Assembly: GCA_018524725.1 (NCBI GenBank)
Contig: JAEUWP010000005.1
Location: 1-64,000 of the forward strand
Direction: 5' to 3'
DNA from: Podaxis mareebaensis
Taxonomy: Eukaryota; Basidiomycota; Agaricomycetes; Agaricales; Agaricaceae
DNA: 64,000 bases
The notes under the pieces are model-generated. The model did not search any database and had not been told where the DNA came from. It saw only the letters and a list, made by a program, of their open reading frames with translations. The first letter of the stretch is position 1, and every line of letters begins with the position of its first letter. Shown here one piece after another: positions 33,556-46,274 of this stretch. The position numbers were made by a program, and so were the translations under genes.

Positions 33556-34511
33556 TATTCACTCATAACGCGTCTTCAACCTCGCTGAACGCCCCGAGGA
33601 CATTTGTGCACGGCATCAAGCATCTCACCAACACCAACAGAGCGGTGTTGTGCGAGCCCGAAGGGAGAGGAGGCCTTCTGAGAAGATGTCGCGCGTATAA
33701 GACATTGGAGGGATGGGGTGTTGGAGAGAATATTCGTCGAGGGTGACATGAGGCCGTCAACATTCCTGTTGGGGAGGAAGGAGGGAGGGAGGTGAGAACC
33801 ATGCAACGGAAACAGACCCGTAAACCCGGACGAACTTGGATCGCAGGACTCATCAACGGGGAGGGGTGCGGCCTTGGAATATAAAATGCGAGTTGTTCAC
33901 GTTAGGAGAGGGATAAGGACGTCCACGAGGACGTGCGCGCGTCCACCAGGAAACCGATGGAGCGCTAAGACAGTACGAGGCGGCAGATACTCATACTGGC
34001 ACGAGCTCACAGGTGCTCAGTGATATGCCCTCGGCTTTGACGTCAAGTGCGGGGAGATAGTTTGAAGTACCTGTAGCACCACGGAGCTCTCTCTTAGTAC
34101 ATATAAAGGCCAAAATGTAACATGAAAGATACCAGAAATGCCGGTGCTTGATCAGAGCTCAACGCACCATGTTGCGTGCTGATAATCCAGAATAGAGGGT
34201 GCGGCCAAGGGGGAGGGTTGTTGCGTTTGGGAGAAGGCGCGTTACAACGACTAAGCGTGTTGGGCTTGGTGCATTTTGAGTTCCAGCCTTTCTGATTCGG
34301 TGCTGCAGCTGTGGTGGCGTTGTGGATCACGAAGTGGACATGGTGCTAAAATAGAGGAGTGTGATGTACTAGGCAGGTGATTCACTTATGACGCACCATT
34401 CTGAGTTTGCCATGTATGAAAGGTGGGGGTCGCGTGGCTCGTGGACGAGAATATACACTCACACATCAACCTTCTTCAGGCTTTATTTGAGCTTTCTGCC
34501 TTCCTATATCT
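33556..34511. other. Intergenic / remnant region upstream of the NACHT gene
   Basis: Short frames on both strands; none supported. 34160-34340 (for example GCTGCAGCTGTGGTGGCGTTGTGGATCA) shows loose similarity to 54470-54640, suggesting a degraded shared sequence. Confidence 0.4.
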
Positions 34512-36504
34512 ATGCACTCGCCCTCGGGAACTCACTTACTCCAGCCAGAGGAGGGCGAACAACATGAATCGACCTCCTCCGAGCAACAAAACCTTCTCTC
34601 AATCTGCCACTTTCACTCTCCTCAGTTATCAGCTTGCTTAATCTATGTTCCACTACTCAACCCTCGAGATCCCCTTCCGCTCTCCCCTATTCTGTACTGT
34701 AACAAAACAACAAAACCTTCCGGTAAGGCCCCGCATCCAGATTCCTTGCTTCCTCACCTTCCCCAACCAATTTTAGTTCCCTTGAAACTCTTCAAACATG
34801 TAATCCGAAGCGCCGACCTGGATTTTCCTCACCCACCTCAATGCTGTCCAGGTACCTGCGCAATACTGCTATGCAAAACACTCATATGGATGCTCGACGT
34901 AAACCGGCAATCGGATGTGTTGTGGCTTCATGGACCTGCAGGTGCTGGAAAAACAACGCTCGCACACACAATCCACGACTACGCGAAGAAACTGAACGTC
35001 ACTTGTGCCACTATTGGTTTCTCGGTTGTTGATACAGTACAACTTCGAGGGACGACGTACATGGACCCCACATTGCACCTTCTTGTTACAATAGCGTACG
35101 GACTTGCCTCAGTGCACAAAGGATATGGCAAATGGGTTACCCGAACACTCGCTACTAGCAGGTCACTCCTAAAGCAGGATCCACATGCCCAGCTAGAGAA
35201 ACTCCTAATCACACCCTTCTTCAATCGTAATATCAAACAGAAATTTCTGATCATCGTCGATGGATTGGATGCATGCGAACCCAACCATGAGAGCATAGTT
35301 AACCTCATTGTCGGTACTGCCAAGGCACCAAACCCGCCACCGCTTATTTGGGTACTGTGCACCCGTCAGGAGCCTAGCATGTTCTCCAGTTTCCACACAG
35401 GAGAACGCTCCTGTTGGACGGAAGAATTATCGAGGCACAGGCTAGGGCTACGGCACGACATTGAAGTCTATCTGCGCCACGGATTTGAGACCATTCTACA
35501 CAAAAATTGGCCATCACAGGAATACGTAGATGGGATAGTTGCAGCTGCTGGAGGTAGCTTCGCGTATGTCACCAGCATCCTGGACTTTATCAAGGACCCG
35601 CCTGGGCATCCTGACATGAAAGTATGGGTCGTCCCCGACAATATTGATGCCCAAGACCCTACTTCCCTCCTACTACACACCGAATTGACATCTCTCACTC
35701 CCATGTACACGGAGATACTATCTCGTTTGCCACGAGACCTACTCCTGGAGACTCTTCAGTTCTTCGGAGCTTACACCTTCGATTCGTCGCTTTCAGCACT
35801 GGAACTCGCTAACTTGTTCCATCTCTCTCAACAAGACTTCTACTATGCGTCACGCAGACTATCTACTGTTGCTATTGTCCCTCCACCTGAAATGGCCTCC
35901 GATAGGCGCCTGGACTTCCATATAACATTCCTTGACTTCCTTTCGAATCCAAACAACAACTTTGGGCTGCATCGGCTCCAAATTCATGACAGAGTAATAG
36001 AAGCCTGCTTCAGGACCTTCGACAAAACTAAAGTTTCATACGCCCAGAATTTGGCGTGGAAACCGAATAACCTCCAACTCGCTTTATCCTTAGCCCATCG
36101 CCTGTTCAACTTCGCCGCTACCCACGCCTGGAAACCCTACTTTTATCACAGAACTCCATCTCAAACATCCTTGTGGGATATCATGGTTGACTTTGACTTT
36201 AGGCATTTGGAATACCTCAGTGGTCTTATTCCGGCTATCGATTTCGTGCGATACCTTTGCTGGCTCCATAAAGTGAGTAACTAGTACCTTTGAATAGTTA
36301 CACCGTCATTCAATCGCTCCAAAGGCGCCGAACGTGCCGGGTTCACCTAGGGTGGTTCGTACATTGCCTAGTTCAGGCTTGGATTTGCAGTTGATCCAGA
36401 AATGTGAAAAGCTCGCGAAACCCTTGGTGCGCCCATTCCTCCATGAAGTTCTGGGAGCTCTGATTTCCAATGGTTGCCGTATCAATAGAATCTGGAGTCG
36501 CTGA
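34512..36504 (+). CDS. NACHT-domain STAND ATPase (NLR-like), C-terminus probably truncated
   Basis: One long exon (34512-36272, 587 codons) followed by an intron (36273-36324) and a second exon that stops at TGA 36502-36504 gives about 646 aa. The P-loop is LHGPAGAGKTT (about 34926-34958), Walker B is FLIIVDGLDA (about 35244-35273), and a sensor-like LIWVLCTRQE follows; then a winged-helix/ARC2-like region (LTPMYTEILSRLPRDLLLETL). It matches the NACHT STAND NTPases that are numerous in Agaricomycetes and thought to act in nonself recognition or heterokaryon incompatibility. No WD40 or ankyrin repeats follow. The N-terminal ~100 residues (Pro/Leu-rich) look like leader rather than an effector domain, so the true start or an N-terminal exon is uncertain. 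After the stop a conserved frame continues to 36638 in a different phase (DGFPRYVLLGREAKTVI), suggesting a frameshift. Confidence 0.75.
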
Positions 36505-37454
36505 CCCCTCTGGGTGACCTTGCTGATGATGGGTTTCCCCGTTATGTTTTGCTTGGCCGCGAGGCCAAGACAGTCATAATCATTCTCATCCCATGGGCAG
36601 TGACTGTCTACTCCATTGACAATCTGGACTACCTCTAGCAGCCGGTTGGACGCAGCCAAGATGGAACTTTGATGTGGGTTGTTCCAAAATATTAGGCATA
36701 AATCTTGACACGGAGCATGTTAGCGACTCGCACCCCATTTTACCATTCTATACTCTCCTGTTTTACATGGATTATAGGACAGGTCCTTTTCTTATATGAA
36801 GTACATGGACAGAGATCATTGCCCAACGTTCATGCGACAGCCTCAGACGTGTAAAATTCAATGTAATGAAAGTAACGAGCTGTACTCAGTAAAATTATGC
36901 TATTACGGCAAGCAAGCACAATCAGGAGTGTCAATGTGAGCGTGTTTGCTTCCAGACTGAAGTACGAATAACAGCGTTTCAGATGGAAGTTTCTGTCAAC
37001 AATTTGCAGAGAGATACAGCAACTGAGATGAGTACCAGTGGTCTAGCCCGATGCAGTGGTTTAACCCTCAGCACTTCTTTGCTGGATTTCTTATCCACTC
37101 CTGGCACCAAGGAGGGATGAATAGGTCAAGGTAGTCACGATGCTTTGTTTCCCTACACACGCCCTCCAGGGGTACATCGCGAATTCCTAATGTCATCACA
37201 TCCCAAGTAGCTCATCTGCGCGTCCTATACCTCGTCTGCGTCTTCTCGATGATTGTTCTCTACCTTCTTCTGGTCCCCTCTTGAGGCTGTTCTTTGTGAT
37301 CACCAAGGCTATTTTCTGTAACTTGTTTATGTTGCTGGTATCTCGGGCAATAAGTTGGCTAGCCGCCTCGACGTTCTGGATAACACTGGGTCTGGAGCCT
37401 GACTTCGAGTGAGAACCGATTCCTGTCAAAGCAGTGGATTTCGTTAGTGGTTGG
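36505..37454. other. Degraded NACHT tail and flank of the gypsy insertion
   Basis: 36505-36638 encodes, out of phase with the gene, the remainder of the NACHT C-terminal module. After it no gene is supported; a minus-strand frame (37196-37429) gives ASQLIARDTSNINKLQKIAL and a basic tail and could be the last exon of a gene interrupted by the retrotransposon. Confidence 0.4.
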
Positions 37455-38079
37455 TGTGAGGACTGGCACTCTCTTGCTCATGAAATGGCTACTGAACGTC
37501 CGTCCATCACAATTGGATAATGCGATACTCGCACTTGTGTAATCGCCTGAGAGGGATAGATAACGAGGCCTTGCATTGAAGTATATACCCTTGATCCCTG
37601 CATCTCAGTACATCATTAGTTTTGGCTATGAACCGTATTACTATATCTACTAGCACACACTTAATGTCCGTCCTGACCTCTCTGGATTTGTATCAGCAGC
37701 AAATGGCGCATGGACTCATAACCTTGCTATAAAATACAGCTTAACAGTAGTAGATAGGCACCTTCTGGACAATACCCCTGGACTCTTACTATACTCTCGA
37801 GGACTCCCCTTATCCATCCTTAGTCTCGCTCGTTCAATACTTGCCAACTAAGCTTGTTCTATAAACCCTCTCTGTTGCCTCTCTGCTCGGCTCCTTACAA
37901 ACCACAGTCATTGGTGCAGGTCTCTATCTCTCGGATGGTCAACTGTCCCTAGGTTACTCAGTGGTGGTTCTTGGAACCATAAGGCATCTCAGTGACTTGG
38001 AACTCATATGATTGACAGACACAATTGTGCTCACTCTTTTCGTCATCACTTTCCGTGTAGAATGACTGTTGTCATTTCA
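37455..38079 (+). repeat. 5' LTR of the gypsy element
   Basis: Begins TGTGAGGACTGGCAC and ends GTTGTCATTTCA. A TATA box, CTATAAAATA, lies at 37727-37736. It differs from the 3' LTR mostly by transitions at CpG. In the terminal ~65 bp (38008-38072) I count 2 CpG against 13 in the matching part of the 3' LTR. Confidence 0.93.
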
Positions 38080-38081
38080 AC

Positions 38082-38099
38082 TGGAGCCCACTGTGAGGG
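38082..38099 (+). other. Probable primer-binding site
   Basis: TGGAGCCCACTGTGAGGG starts two bases after the 5' LTR and begins with TGG, complementary to a tRNA 3' CCA. The tRNA was not identified. The usual position and TGG start are the only evidence. Confidence 0.5.
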
Positions 38100-38243
38100 G
38101 TTCCAAAGTCAGATTTGCTGCCCAACATATCTTGGACTCCGGGATACTGAATCCTCCCATCACCAACCAATGGGAGCAACTCCAGTGAGCACAGTTGGGA
38201 ACTACTGAGAAGCATTAGTAGAACCAATTCGGATGAAGCAGAA

Positions 38244-40160
38244 ATGAACCCTAGCCTATTCACTCATCCAAACTGGCCACCAATATCATACCAGAGATCA
38301 CTACCAAACACTGCTATGGACAGGCAAAACAGCAGTGGACAGACATGGTATAATAACATATGGGAACCTGGAGGATTGTCACAGCATCAACCATTACTGA
38401 ATTCTCCAAGAAGTTTACCAATACTGCCTTCACCACTCAACAGAGCAGCAAACCCCAAACTGGTCGGGTCGCCACAGTATCCTCTCTGAGCAGCTGACTG
38501 GGGCAACTATGGCAGTCCTGAATTAATACCAGAACAAAATCCAATTGTTTCACCACGAGGACCATACATTCTGCAACACCAGGCACAACTGATACTGCAA
38601 TATCAGGCACCACAAGGCCCATCAATACTGCAATACCAAACAGTACCAGGACTGTTTATACCACAGTATATGACAGCTCAGTATCAACCTGGCCAGCAAC
38701 AAGTACCGGCACCACCACCACATCTGCCAATGCCCCAACCCATCCTTGTTAACCAGCAAAGCCCCCAGTTTATGCCAGCTCAACACAATCAGGGAGCACC
38801 AAAGTTCAATGGACATCTGCAATCCCTGAAACAGTTTTTCAATGAAATGGAGATACTGGGCTGAGAATGTAACCTGTCACAAGCAGACCTAATCACCCAT
38901 ACAATAAGGTATCTCAATGGGGATGACTATGAGATATGGAATAGTTGCCCAGTGGCTCATGATGTGGATTGGTCACGATTTCAGTGGGACATTATAGCTA
39001 TGTACCCAGGTGCAGAGGATGAAAACCGGTACTCAATTACAGACCTCAAAACCTTCATAGAAAATCAAGCTGCCATGCCAATGTGAGACCAGATTCAGTT
39101 TGGGGAGTATTATTGAAAATTTATTACAAGAGTGAACTGGTTGCTGGACCAAGGTCATATATCATGCCAGGAATGCAACAAGATGTTCTTAGCAGGATTC
39201 CACATCAACACCTGAAATCAGATATGAACACAACTCTGGCTCGAAAGTCCTCAACACCCCTTAACAGAACCATGGGATATCAATGATGTGGAATGGGCAG
39301 CAAGATTCTTGTTAAATGGCAACAGTTCAGATGGGACCCTTACTCTGGCAACCTCAGAAACAATGGCACCAGTACCAAGAGAAACATTCGATATGTCCTC
39401 AATTGAGAGAATCATGGTGTTGGATACATTTATCAACAAGCTAGCAAGTCACCTAGGTGGATCTGTAGCTGCTTCACAACAGCCATCACTTCAACCAAAC
39501 CCCCAACCCACAGGACCTTGAAGTCGATTTTCAGGATGTGGATTTTGCTGGGACCCAAACCATCCCTTTCACCAATGTGAGAAGCTCGAAGAATACCTGA
39601 AGCAGGGATGGTGTATCAGAAACACAATGAATCAGATCTGTCTGCCAGACGGGACCCCAGTGACACCACAGGTGGCACCCAGTTGAAATCTTATGGAACA
39701 CATAGAAAATTGGCATAGTACTCACCCAACACTGTCTTTGGTTCAAGCCCACATTCTAGAGACTTCGACAATCCCACAGCCATCAGTTGCCAGCTCCCAA
39801 ACCTCAGCCACCATCCAGGATGTGCAGGAACTACACATACTCGACAGTGTGGCTGTGGCAGCACTCAAATGACAAGAGGATCTCAGAAAGTGGCTAGGGG
39901 TAACAGGAAAACTGAAGAACACACCTGCAGCCAACACATCATGCCTCCAGGAATGGAAAGAGGAACAACGACACAAGAAACACCAGCCATAGTCCTCACC
40001 CCTCCCACCAATAATCCAGTGCCTGCAATGATACAACAACCTCAGTACTGGTATTCAACACCAATTGAAGATCCAGCCATCATTCAGAATGTTGTACAAA
40101 GAAGTCTCAAAGGCACAGTCACACTTTTGCAATGTGAACTTTATGCAATCACCCCAGATG
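38244..40160 (+). pseudogene. Gypsy gag, interrupted
   Basis: A Gln/Pro-rich N-terminal part (QYQPGQQQVPAPPP) is followed by a capsid-like region (GAPKFNGHLQSLKQFFNEMEI; DYEIWNSCP) and a CCHC zinc knuckle, CGFCWDPNHPFHQC, at 39537-39578 with exact CX2CX4HX4C spacing. Many in-frame TGA codons stand where Arg is expected. Gag would package the RNA and form the virus-like particle. Confidence 0.8.
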
Positions 40161-40318
40161 TTTGGAAATAGATCAAGGATCAGGTCACTACATGATGAAT
40201 ACCCACTGGGGCAGCAGCGAGTGTATCAGTGTTCAAGGAAAATTCAACTGATATCAATGCACAACTATCTTCATTTCTCCAGCATCAGCTGATCGTTAAT
40301 CTGGACTCCTTGATCATG

Positions 40319-42132
40319 GCTAACCAAGTTGAGGACCTTCGAACTATTTCTCTTGAGCTTGATGTGAAGGTGACCATGGAGGCAATACTGGATGAAGGGT
40401 CTCAGATCATAGCGATTTGATGAGACATTTGGGAGAGGCTGGGATTACCGCTACTTGCAGACCAAACCATGGTCATGGAGTCAGTGAATTCATCAAAAGA
40501 TGCTACCATCAGATTACTATGAGACCTACCTGCACGTGTAGGACCACATACCTTCTATTTACAGGTCCAGGTCATACAAAATGCCTTGTATGAAATGCTC
40601 CTTGGCTGTCCCTTCCTCACCCTTACACAAGCCAGCACTCGCCACTTCGCAAATGGGGACTCCCACCTTACCCTGGTTGACCCAAATATGCAAGCTGTTA
40701 TCACAATTCCAATGTGTCCTTGCACTTGGCATCCATCACCACAACAGAGTTTTTAGATGTCGAGGATTCAACCATTAACTGTCGAGGAGACAGCCATTTT
40801 CCATATATATCCCCAATTCCGACTACCACACTCTCTTGTGCTATGATTTCACCACTTTCATTTACAGACTCAAACTTCCCCTGCATCCATAAACCACAAG
40901 AGATATATGAAATCTCATTAATGAATCCAGAAACCAATATCCTAACCCCAGATATATCCAACTACACATACAAAAAGGTTGCTAATCGAATCAAACCAGT
41001 CACTACCACATTACCTGAGAACTTCTGAATTGTTCGCTGCATCCCTTGTAATCCACTTGAGACACTCCCAACACTCCCTACCCACCCACCAGACTTTGTT
41101 GAGGGAATGCGATACACCCTAGAGCAAATGAGAGCTATGTCAGTCAACACAGAAGGCTTCCTATGGCCAGAGGAAGAGAGACTGGTGCATCATCTGATTA
41201 GGGAGCAGGAGTTAGGGTTTGCATGGACAGAAGATGAAAAGGGGAAATTTTCAGCTGAGTATTTCAACCCAATTATCATCCCTACCATCGAGCATGTCCC
41301 CTGGATCCTGAAAAACATCCCTATCCCACCTGGTATCTACCAACAAGTTATTGATATCATCAAAGCAAAGATCATGGCAGGAGTGTATGAACCCTCAAGC
41401 TCATCATACTGGTCACAGTGGTTTTGCATACCAAAGAAGGATGGAAAATCCCTTCGCATAGTTCACGACCTCCAACCTCTCAATGCAGTAATGATCAAAG
41501 ACAGCAGGCTACCCCCAATGGTTGAGCAGTATGCAGAATCATTCAGAGGATGAGGATGTTATGGAGTCTTCAATCTATTTGTCAGATATGATCAACACTC
41601 ATTAGCTACAGAATCTAGGGACCTCACAACCTTCCAAATGCCCTTTGGTACTCTTTGACTCACTTCTATTCCCATGGGGTACACCAACTCCATGCAGATC
41701 CAGCATGGAGATCTATCTTTCCTCCTACAAGACAAAATACCCGAGGTAGTGGCACCATTTGTCAATGATGTACCAGTAAAAGGACCCCCAACTCATTATG
41801 AAACCAGCAAAGGCTTTGAAATGATACCAGAAAACTCAGGCATTCAGAGATTTGTGTGGGAACACTTGCAGAATGTGAATCAGATTATTCAGCACATCAA
41901 ACATGCAGGAGGAACATTTTTGGGGCATAAATCACACATCTGCATACCTTCCACTGTCATCATTGGACATCTATGCACATATGAAGGGTGACTTCCTGAC
42001 ACATCAAGGGTTCAGAAGGTGGTTGACTGGCCACCATGCCAAAACATCAGCAAAGTGTGAGGATTTCTTGGGACTGTAGGGACTATCTGAATTTTCATCC
42101 AAGACTTCACTGCTATCACCCGACTGCTTGTT
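40319..42132 (+). pseudogene. Gypsy protease and reverse transcriptase, interrupted
   Basis: The retropepsin-like segment AILDEGSQIIAI occurs near 40378-40420, followed after two TGA-like stops by a core ending in ALYEMLLGCPF. Reverse transcriptase covers about 41107-42130. Landmarks include MRYTLEQMRAM, the WSQWFCIPKKDG fingers motif, LRIVHDLQPLNAV, and the catalytic box, which reads FVND (41758-41769) where FVDD is expected. Stops and D-to-N changes mean no active enzyme. LINE 1 is inserted at 42148, just after the connection domain begins. Confidence 0.85.
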
Positions 42133-42147
42133 GACCTCATGAGGAAA

Positions 42148-42877
42148 TGGCTTCCACTCAACAATCCCATGGACCAACCCCTGGAACCCAAATATACCAA
42201 TGGCAGCACTTGGCTTTTATCTGGCCTTGGTGCTGACCCCAACTTATGCACACGCTTCACCCGCTGTGTAACCGACCATGCACCTATCGGTGCCTTCAGA
42301 CAGCACTTCTTCCCAGGGCACTACATCACCTCTTGCCCATGCGGTGAAGAACTTGAGATGCAGGACCACATCATCCACCACTGTCCCCTCTACCATCAGC
42401 CTTATGGTATTCATACGAATATCTACTGGCTCATCAAGTTTCTTCGCAAAAACCCAGCAGCTTTTTCCTTTGCTGACCAGATACAAGGACCAATTACCTT
42501 TGAGGACTACAACACTTGGTGGCTTACTCGATGAGAGAGGCTAACTTTACATGGTGCTCCAGACATTCACTAAAGGGTTTATTCTCTTTCTTCTTTTCTC
42601 TCTCACTCTTATGTATGCTTGCCTCTCGCTAGCTCCATCATTCCCCTTCCCATTTCATCTTCATCTCTTTTCTCTCTCTGTGTTTGAATAGTTGTACTCT
42701 CTATCTTGTGCTGGTTGCCTCTCACTAACTCCCTCACTCCTCTTCTTCTTCATTTTCTTTTATCTCTGTCTCTTTCTCTGGTCTGTAGGTTTTGGCTCTT
42801 GGGACTGCTATCACGCATCCATTTGTAGTAGCTAGACTATTGCAATAAATGTTGAATTAAAAAAAAAAAAAAAAAAA
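42148..42877 (+). mobile_element. 5'-truncated LINE 1 inserted in gypsy pol
   Basis: 730 bp ending in a 19-A tail (42859-42877) preceded by CAATAAATG. Flanked by a perfect 15-bp target duplication, GACCTCATGAGGAAA, at 42133-42147 and 42878-42892. The remaining ORF (42139-42534) encodes the C-terminal zinc-knuckle region of a Tad/I-type LINE: CTRFTRCVTDH, FFPGHYITSCPCGEELE, DHIIHHCPLYH. The long 3' untranslated region is CT-rich. Closely related to the second LINE. Confidence 0.92.
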
Positions 42878-42892
42878 GACCTCATGAGGAAA

Positions 42893-44612
42893 AACATTGA
42901 ATTCAAGTTTGGAGAAAAGGAACAGGCAGCGATGGACAAGTTGAAAACCCTGACACAAAACTCCCCAGCCATCTGCACTATCGACTATGCCTCCAACCAT
43001 GAGGTCATTCTTGCAGTGGACACCTCTTATATTGTGATTGGATACATACTACTACAACTCAGGACTGACAACAAGTGATATCCATCAAGATTCAGCTTGA
43101 TTTCACTTAACAACCAAGAAGCATGCTACTCACAGGCAAAACTGGAGCTATTCAGGGTGTTCAGAGTGATGAAAGATGTTCAGTTATGGATCATTGGGGT
43201 GAAGAACTTGGTGGTGGAGGTTGATGCAAAATACATCAAAGGCATGATTAACCACCTGGACATCCAACTGAGTGCAACAATTAACTGTTGGATCTCGGCC
43301 ATCTTACTTTTCGACTTTCGCCTTAGGCACGTACCTGGAAAACATCACAGACCTGATGGGCTATCCTGACGCCCTAGGGCACCTGAGGATCTGGATGTGG
43401 ATGATGATTACGAGGAGTGGATCAACAGAGCTAATGCATTCATGTTGGACAGGGACCAGAATGCTCAAGAAGGAATCAACGAGTCGTGGCTGTATACTTC
43501 AAACACATTCACTATCGAAGTAATCAACAAATGAATACTGATGCAAGTCCTGGAGTCTGCAGACACTATAACCACACTCATCCATGACAATGCTAGACAC
43601 AATCGAACACCAACTCCACCAAACCTGACCACGATCATCCCACATTCTGAAAAGGCAAAAGCTCACAATCTTGAGCTCAAGCAAGTACAGGCATTCCTCA
43701 ATAACCCAAAACGACCACCTGAAATGACCAAAGAAGCATTTAAATGCTTGGTGCAATATGCAATGCAATTTTTCATTAGGGATGGCAGGCTATGGAAGAA
43801 GGACAGTAGGATGAAGCATAAAATAGTAGTAGATGAGGGGAAGAGATATGAGCTCATACGGCAAGTGCATGATGATCTTGGTCACAAAGGCATATTCACT
43901 ACATGCATGCAACTTGCAGAATGTTTTTGGTGGCCCCAGCTCGAACAGGATGTCCGATGGTTTATCAAAACATGTCATGAATGTCAAATATGACTCACCC
44001 ACCAGTTTCACATCCCTCCTACTGTTCCGATGCTGCTCTCCCTTTTCTGCAAGGCCTACATCAATACCATGTTCATGCCTCGATCCAACGGCTTCTGATA
44101 TATTGTTCATGCTTGTTGTTCCCTCTCATCGTACCCCAAATGGCAAATGCTTCGGTTGGAAAATGCACAATTTCTTGGGACCTTTGTTTTTGAAGATATA
44201 TTGTGTAGATGGGGCACTATAGAGGAAATCATCACTGATAATGGGCCAGCCTTCATGCAGGCAGTGGAATACTTATCTAAACATTACAAGATCAACCATA
44301 TATGGATCTCCCCTTACAACTCTCATGCAAATGGCCCAGTGGAGTGACAACACTTTGATGTTTGGGAGGCACTAGTAAAGGCAGCAGATGGTGATGAAAA
44401 CTGTTGGACCTCAGCTGCACCATCAGTATTCTGGACAGAGCAGGTATCCATCCAATGATCTACTGGGTACTTGCCATACTTCATTGCACATGGACTCGAG
44501 CTGCTCATGCCATTTGACCTTGCTGAGGCTACATATCTTGCCCCCACATTCACCAAACCCATATCCACTGAAGAACTCATCACATTCCATGCCATCCAAC
44601 TGCAGAAGTGAC
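42893..44612 (+). pseudogene. Gypsy RNase H and integrase, interrupted
   Basis: RNase H-like sequence runs from about 42893 (EVILAVDTSYIVIGYILLQL) through NNQEACYSQAKLELF and VEVDAKYIKGM to the LRHVPGKHHRPDGLS end near 43369. Integrase follows: the HHCC zinc region (LIRQVHDDLGHKG...CHECQI), the first catalytic-region motif, which reads INTMF where IDTMF is expected, then IITDNGPAF and SPYNSHANGPVE. Multiple TGA codons replace Arg. The second LINE interrupts the gene at 44613; the reading continues at 46288. Confidence 0.82.
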
Positions 44613-46242
44613 ACGGGTGGCATTGAGGCCATTGCTGGTCTCATCCCCATCCAACTCCACCTCTTCAAGCTCGCCAAGTGATGCTCACTCCACTTCCAAA
44701 CCCTCCCCCCATCTCATCCCCTCAAAATTCTCACACATGACATTGACCCTCTTGACGTGTGCTCTACCAAAACCAGGTCCACGGCATTAGACTTTGTGTC
44801 TGACACCCAATTAGTCTCAGACCGATTTAACTGCCTTCACCCTAGTGCCAAGCCTGGCCAGCGTCTCGTTGACCACTTCGACTCTCAAATACACTTTCAC
44901 CAATGCCCTACCCCTGTCAATAATAATGTCAAGGCTAGATACATCCAATCTCTCAATGTAGCTAGGGACTCTTCCTTTTCTTCTCCAGTATCATTAGTTG
45001 TCTCCTCTGATGGTTCTGTCCCCCTCAATCCGTGGCTCTCCGCCTCCTCTGTGTTTTTAGTTTTTGGCTCTTCCGCTTCTGATATTCTTTCCTCTTCTGT
45101 TCGCCCCTGTGGGGAAGTACTTTCTTCTGATTCCGAATCGTACGCAATCTGCCTCAGTCTCTTTTCTTCTATTTCTCTCGCCATCTCTCGTAGTTACTCT
45201 TCTATCTGTTTCTTCACTGATTCTATTTCTTCTGCCAAATTACTCTTTAATTATGGCCCTCATAGTGCTCACAAGGATGCTCTAGCAGTCATTCCTCTTC
45301 TCTGAGAGTTGTTGTCCTCCTCCCCCCTCAACAACATCCACTTCTGGTCAGTCCCATCATCCGAAAAATGGTCAGTCCACTTCCAAGCACACAACCTCGC
45401 CAAGTCGCTGCACATACCCAACAACCCAAGGTTCCCAATCCGCACCTCTCTGGGATACGTTTGCAATCATGATACCACCAAATGCCTCACCCTCTGGAGG
45501 CAAAAGATGAACATTCCCAAATATCGAGGCCACAATTGGCTTCCCCTTACCAACTCTGTGGATAAACCTTTGGAACCCAAGTACACCAATGGCGGCACCT
45601 GGCTCTCATCAGGCCTAGGCACTGCCCCCAACCTTTGCACGCGCTTCACCCGATGTGTAACTGACCATGCACTGATTGGTGTCTTCAGACAGCACTTCTT
45701 CCCAGGGCGCTATATAACCTCTTGCCCATGCAGCATGGAACTTGAGACTCGGGACCATATCATCCATCACTGTCCCCTCTATCATCAGCCATATGGTATT
45801 CATATGAACATCCATTGGCTCATCTCATTCCTCTGCGAAAACCTGGCAGCCTTTTCCTTCACTGACCAGATACAAGGACCAATCACCTTTGAGGACTACA
45901 ACACTCGACAGCTTACTCGACGAGAGAGGCTGGCACTACATGGTGCTCCTGATGTTCATTAAGGGGTCTCTTCATTTCACTTCTATCTAAATTACGCTTG
46001 CCTCTAGCTAGCTCCTTCTTCCCTTCATCTATTCATCTTCGTCTCTTTTCTCTCTTTATGTCTGATTAGTTGTACTCTCTATCTCGTGTTGGTTGCCTCT
46101 TGCTAGCTCCCTCACTCCTCTCCTCTTTTCTCTTTCTTTTTCTCTTCTTCTCTTTCTGTCTCTTTCTCATGTCTGTAGGTTTCGGCTCTTGGGACTGCTA
46201 TCGTGCACCCGTTTGTAGTAGCTAGTCTATTGCAATAAATGT

Positions 46243-46274
<32 letters not shown>
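44613..46274 (+). mobile_element. 5'-truncated LINE 2 inserted in gypsy integrase
   Basis: 1662 bp ending in a 26-A tail (46249-46274). Target duplication of 13 bp: CTGCAGAAGTGAC (44600-44612) and CTGCAGAAGCGAC (46275-46287), differing only at one CpG. It retains more of the LINE: an RNase H-like region (SLVVSSDGSVPLN; HAHKDALAVIPLL-like; HNLAKSL; split by a stop at 45303) and the C-terminal zinc region (FFPGRYITSCPCSMELE; DHIIHHCPLYH) with an ORF to 45962. The 3' UTR is almost the same as in LINE 1. Confidence 0.92.

Noticed and set aside
44897..45184. Minus-strand Glu-rich frame inside LINE 2
   Set aside because: Antisense shadow of the Ser-rich plus-strand LINE ORF.
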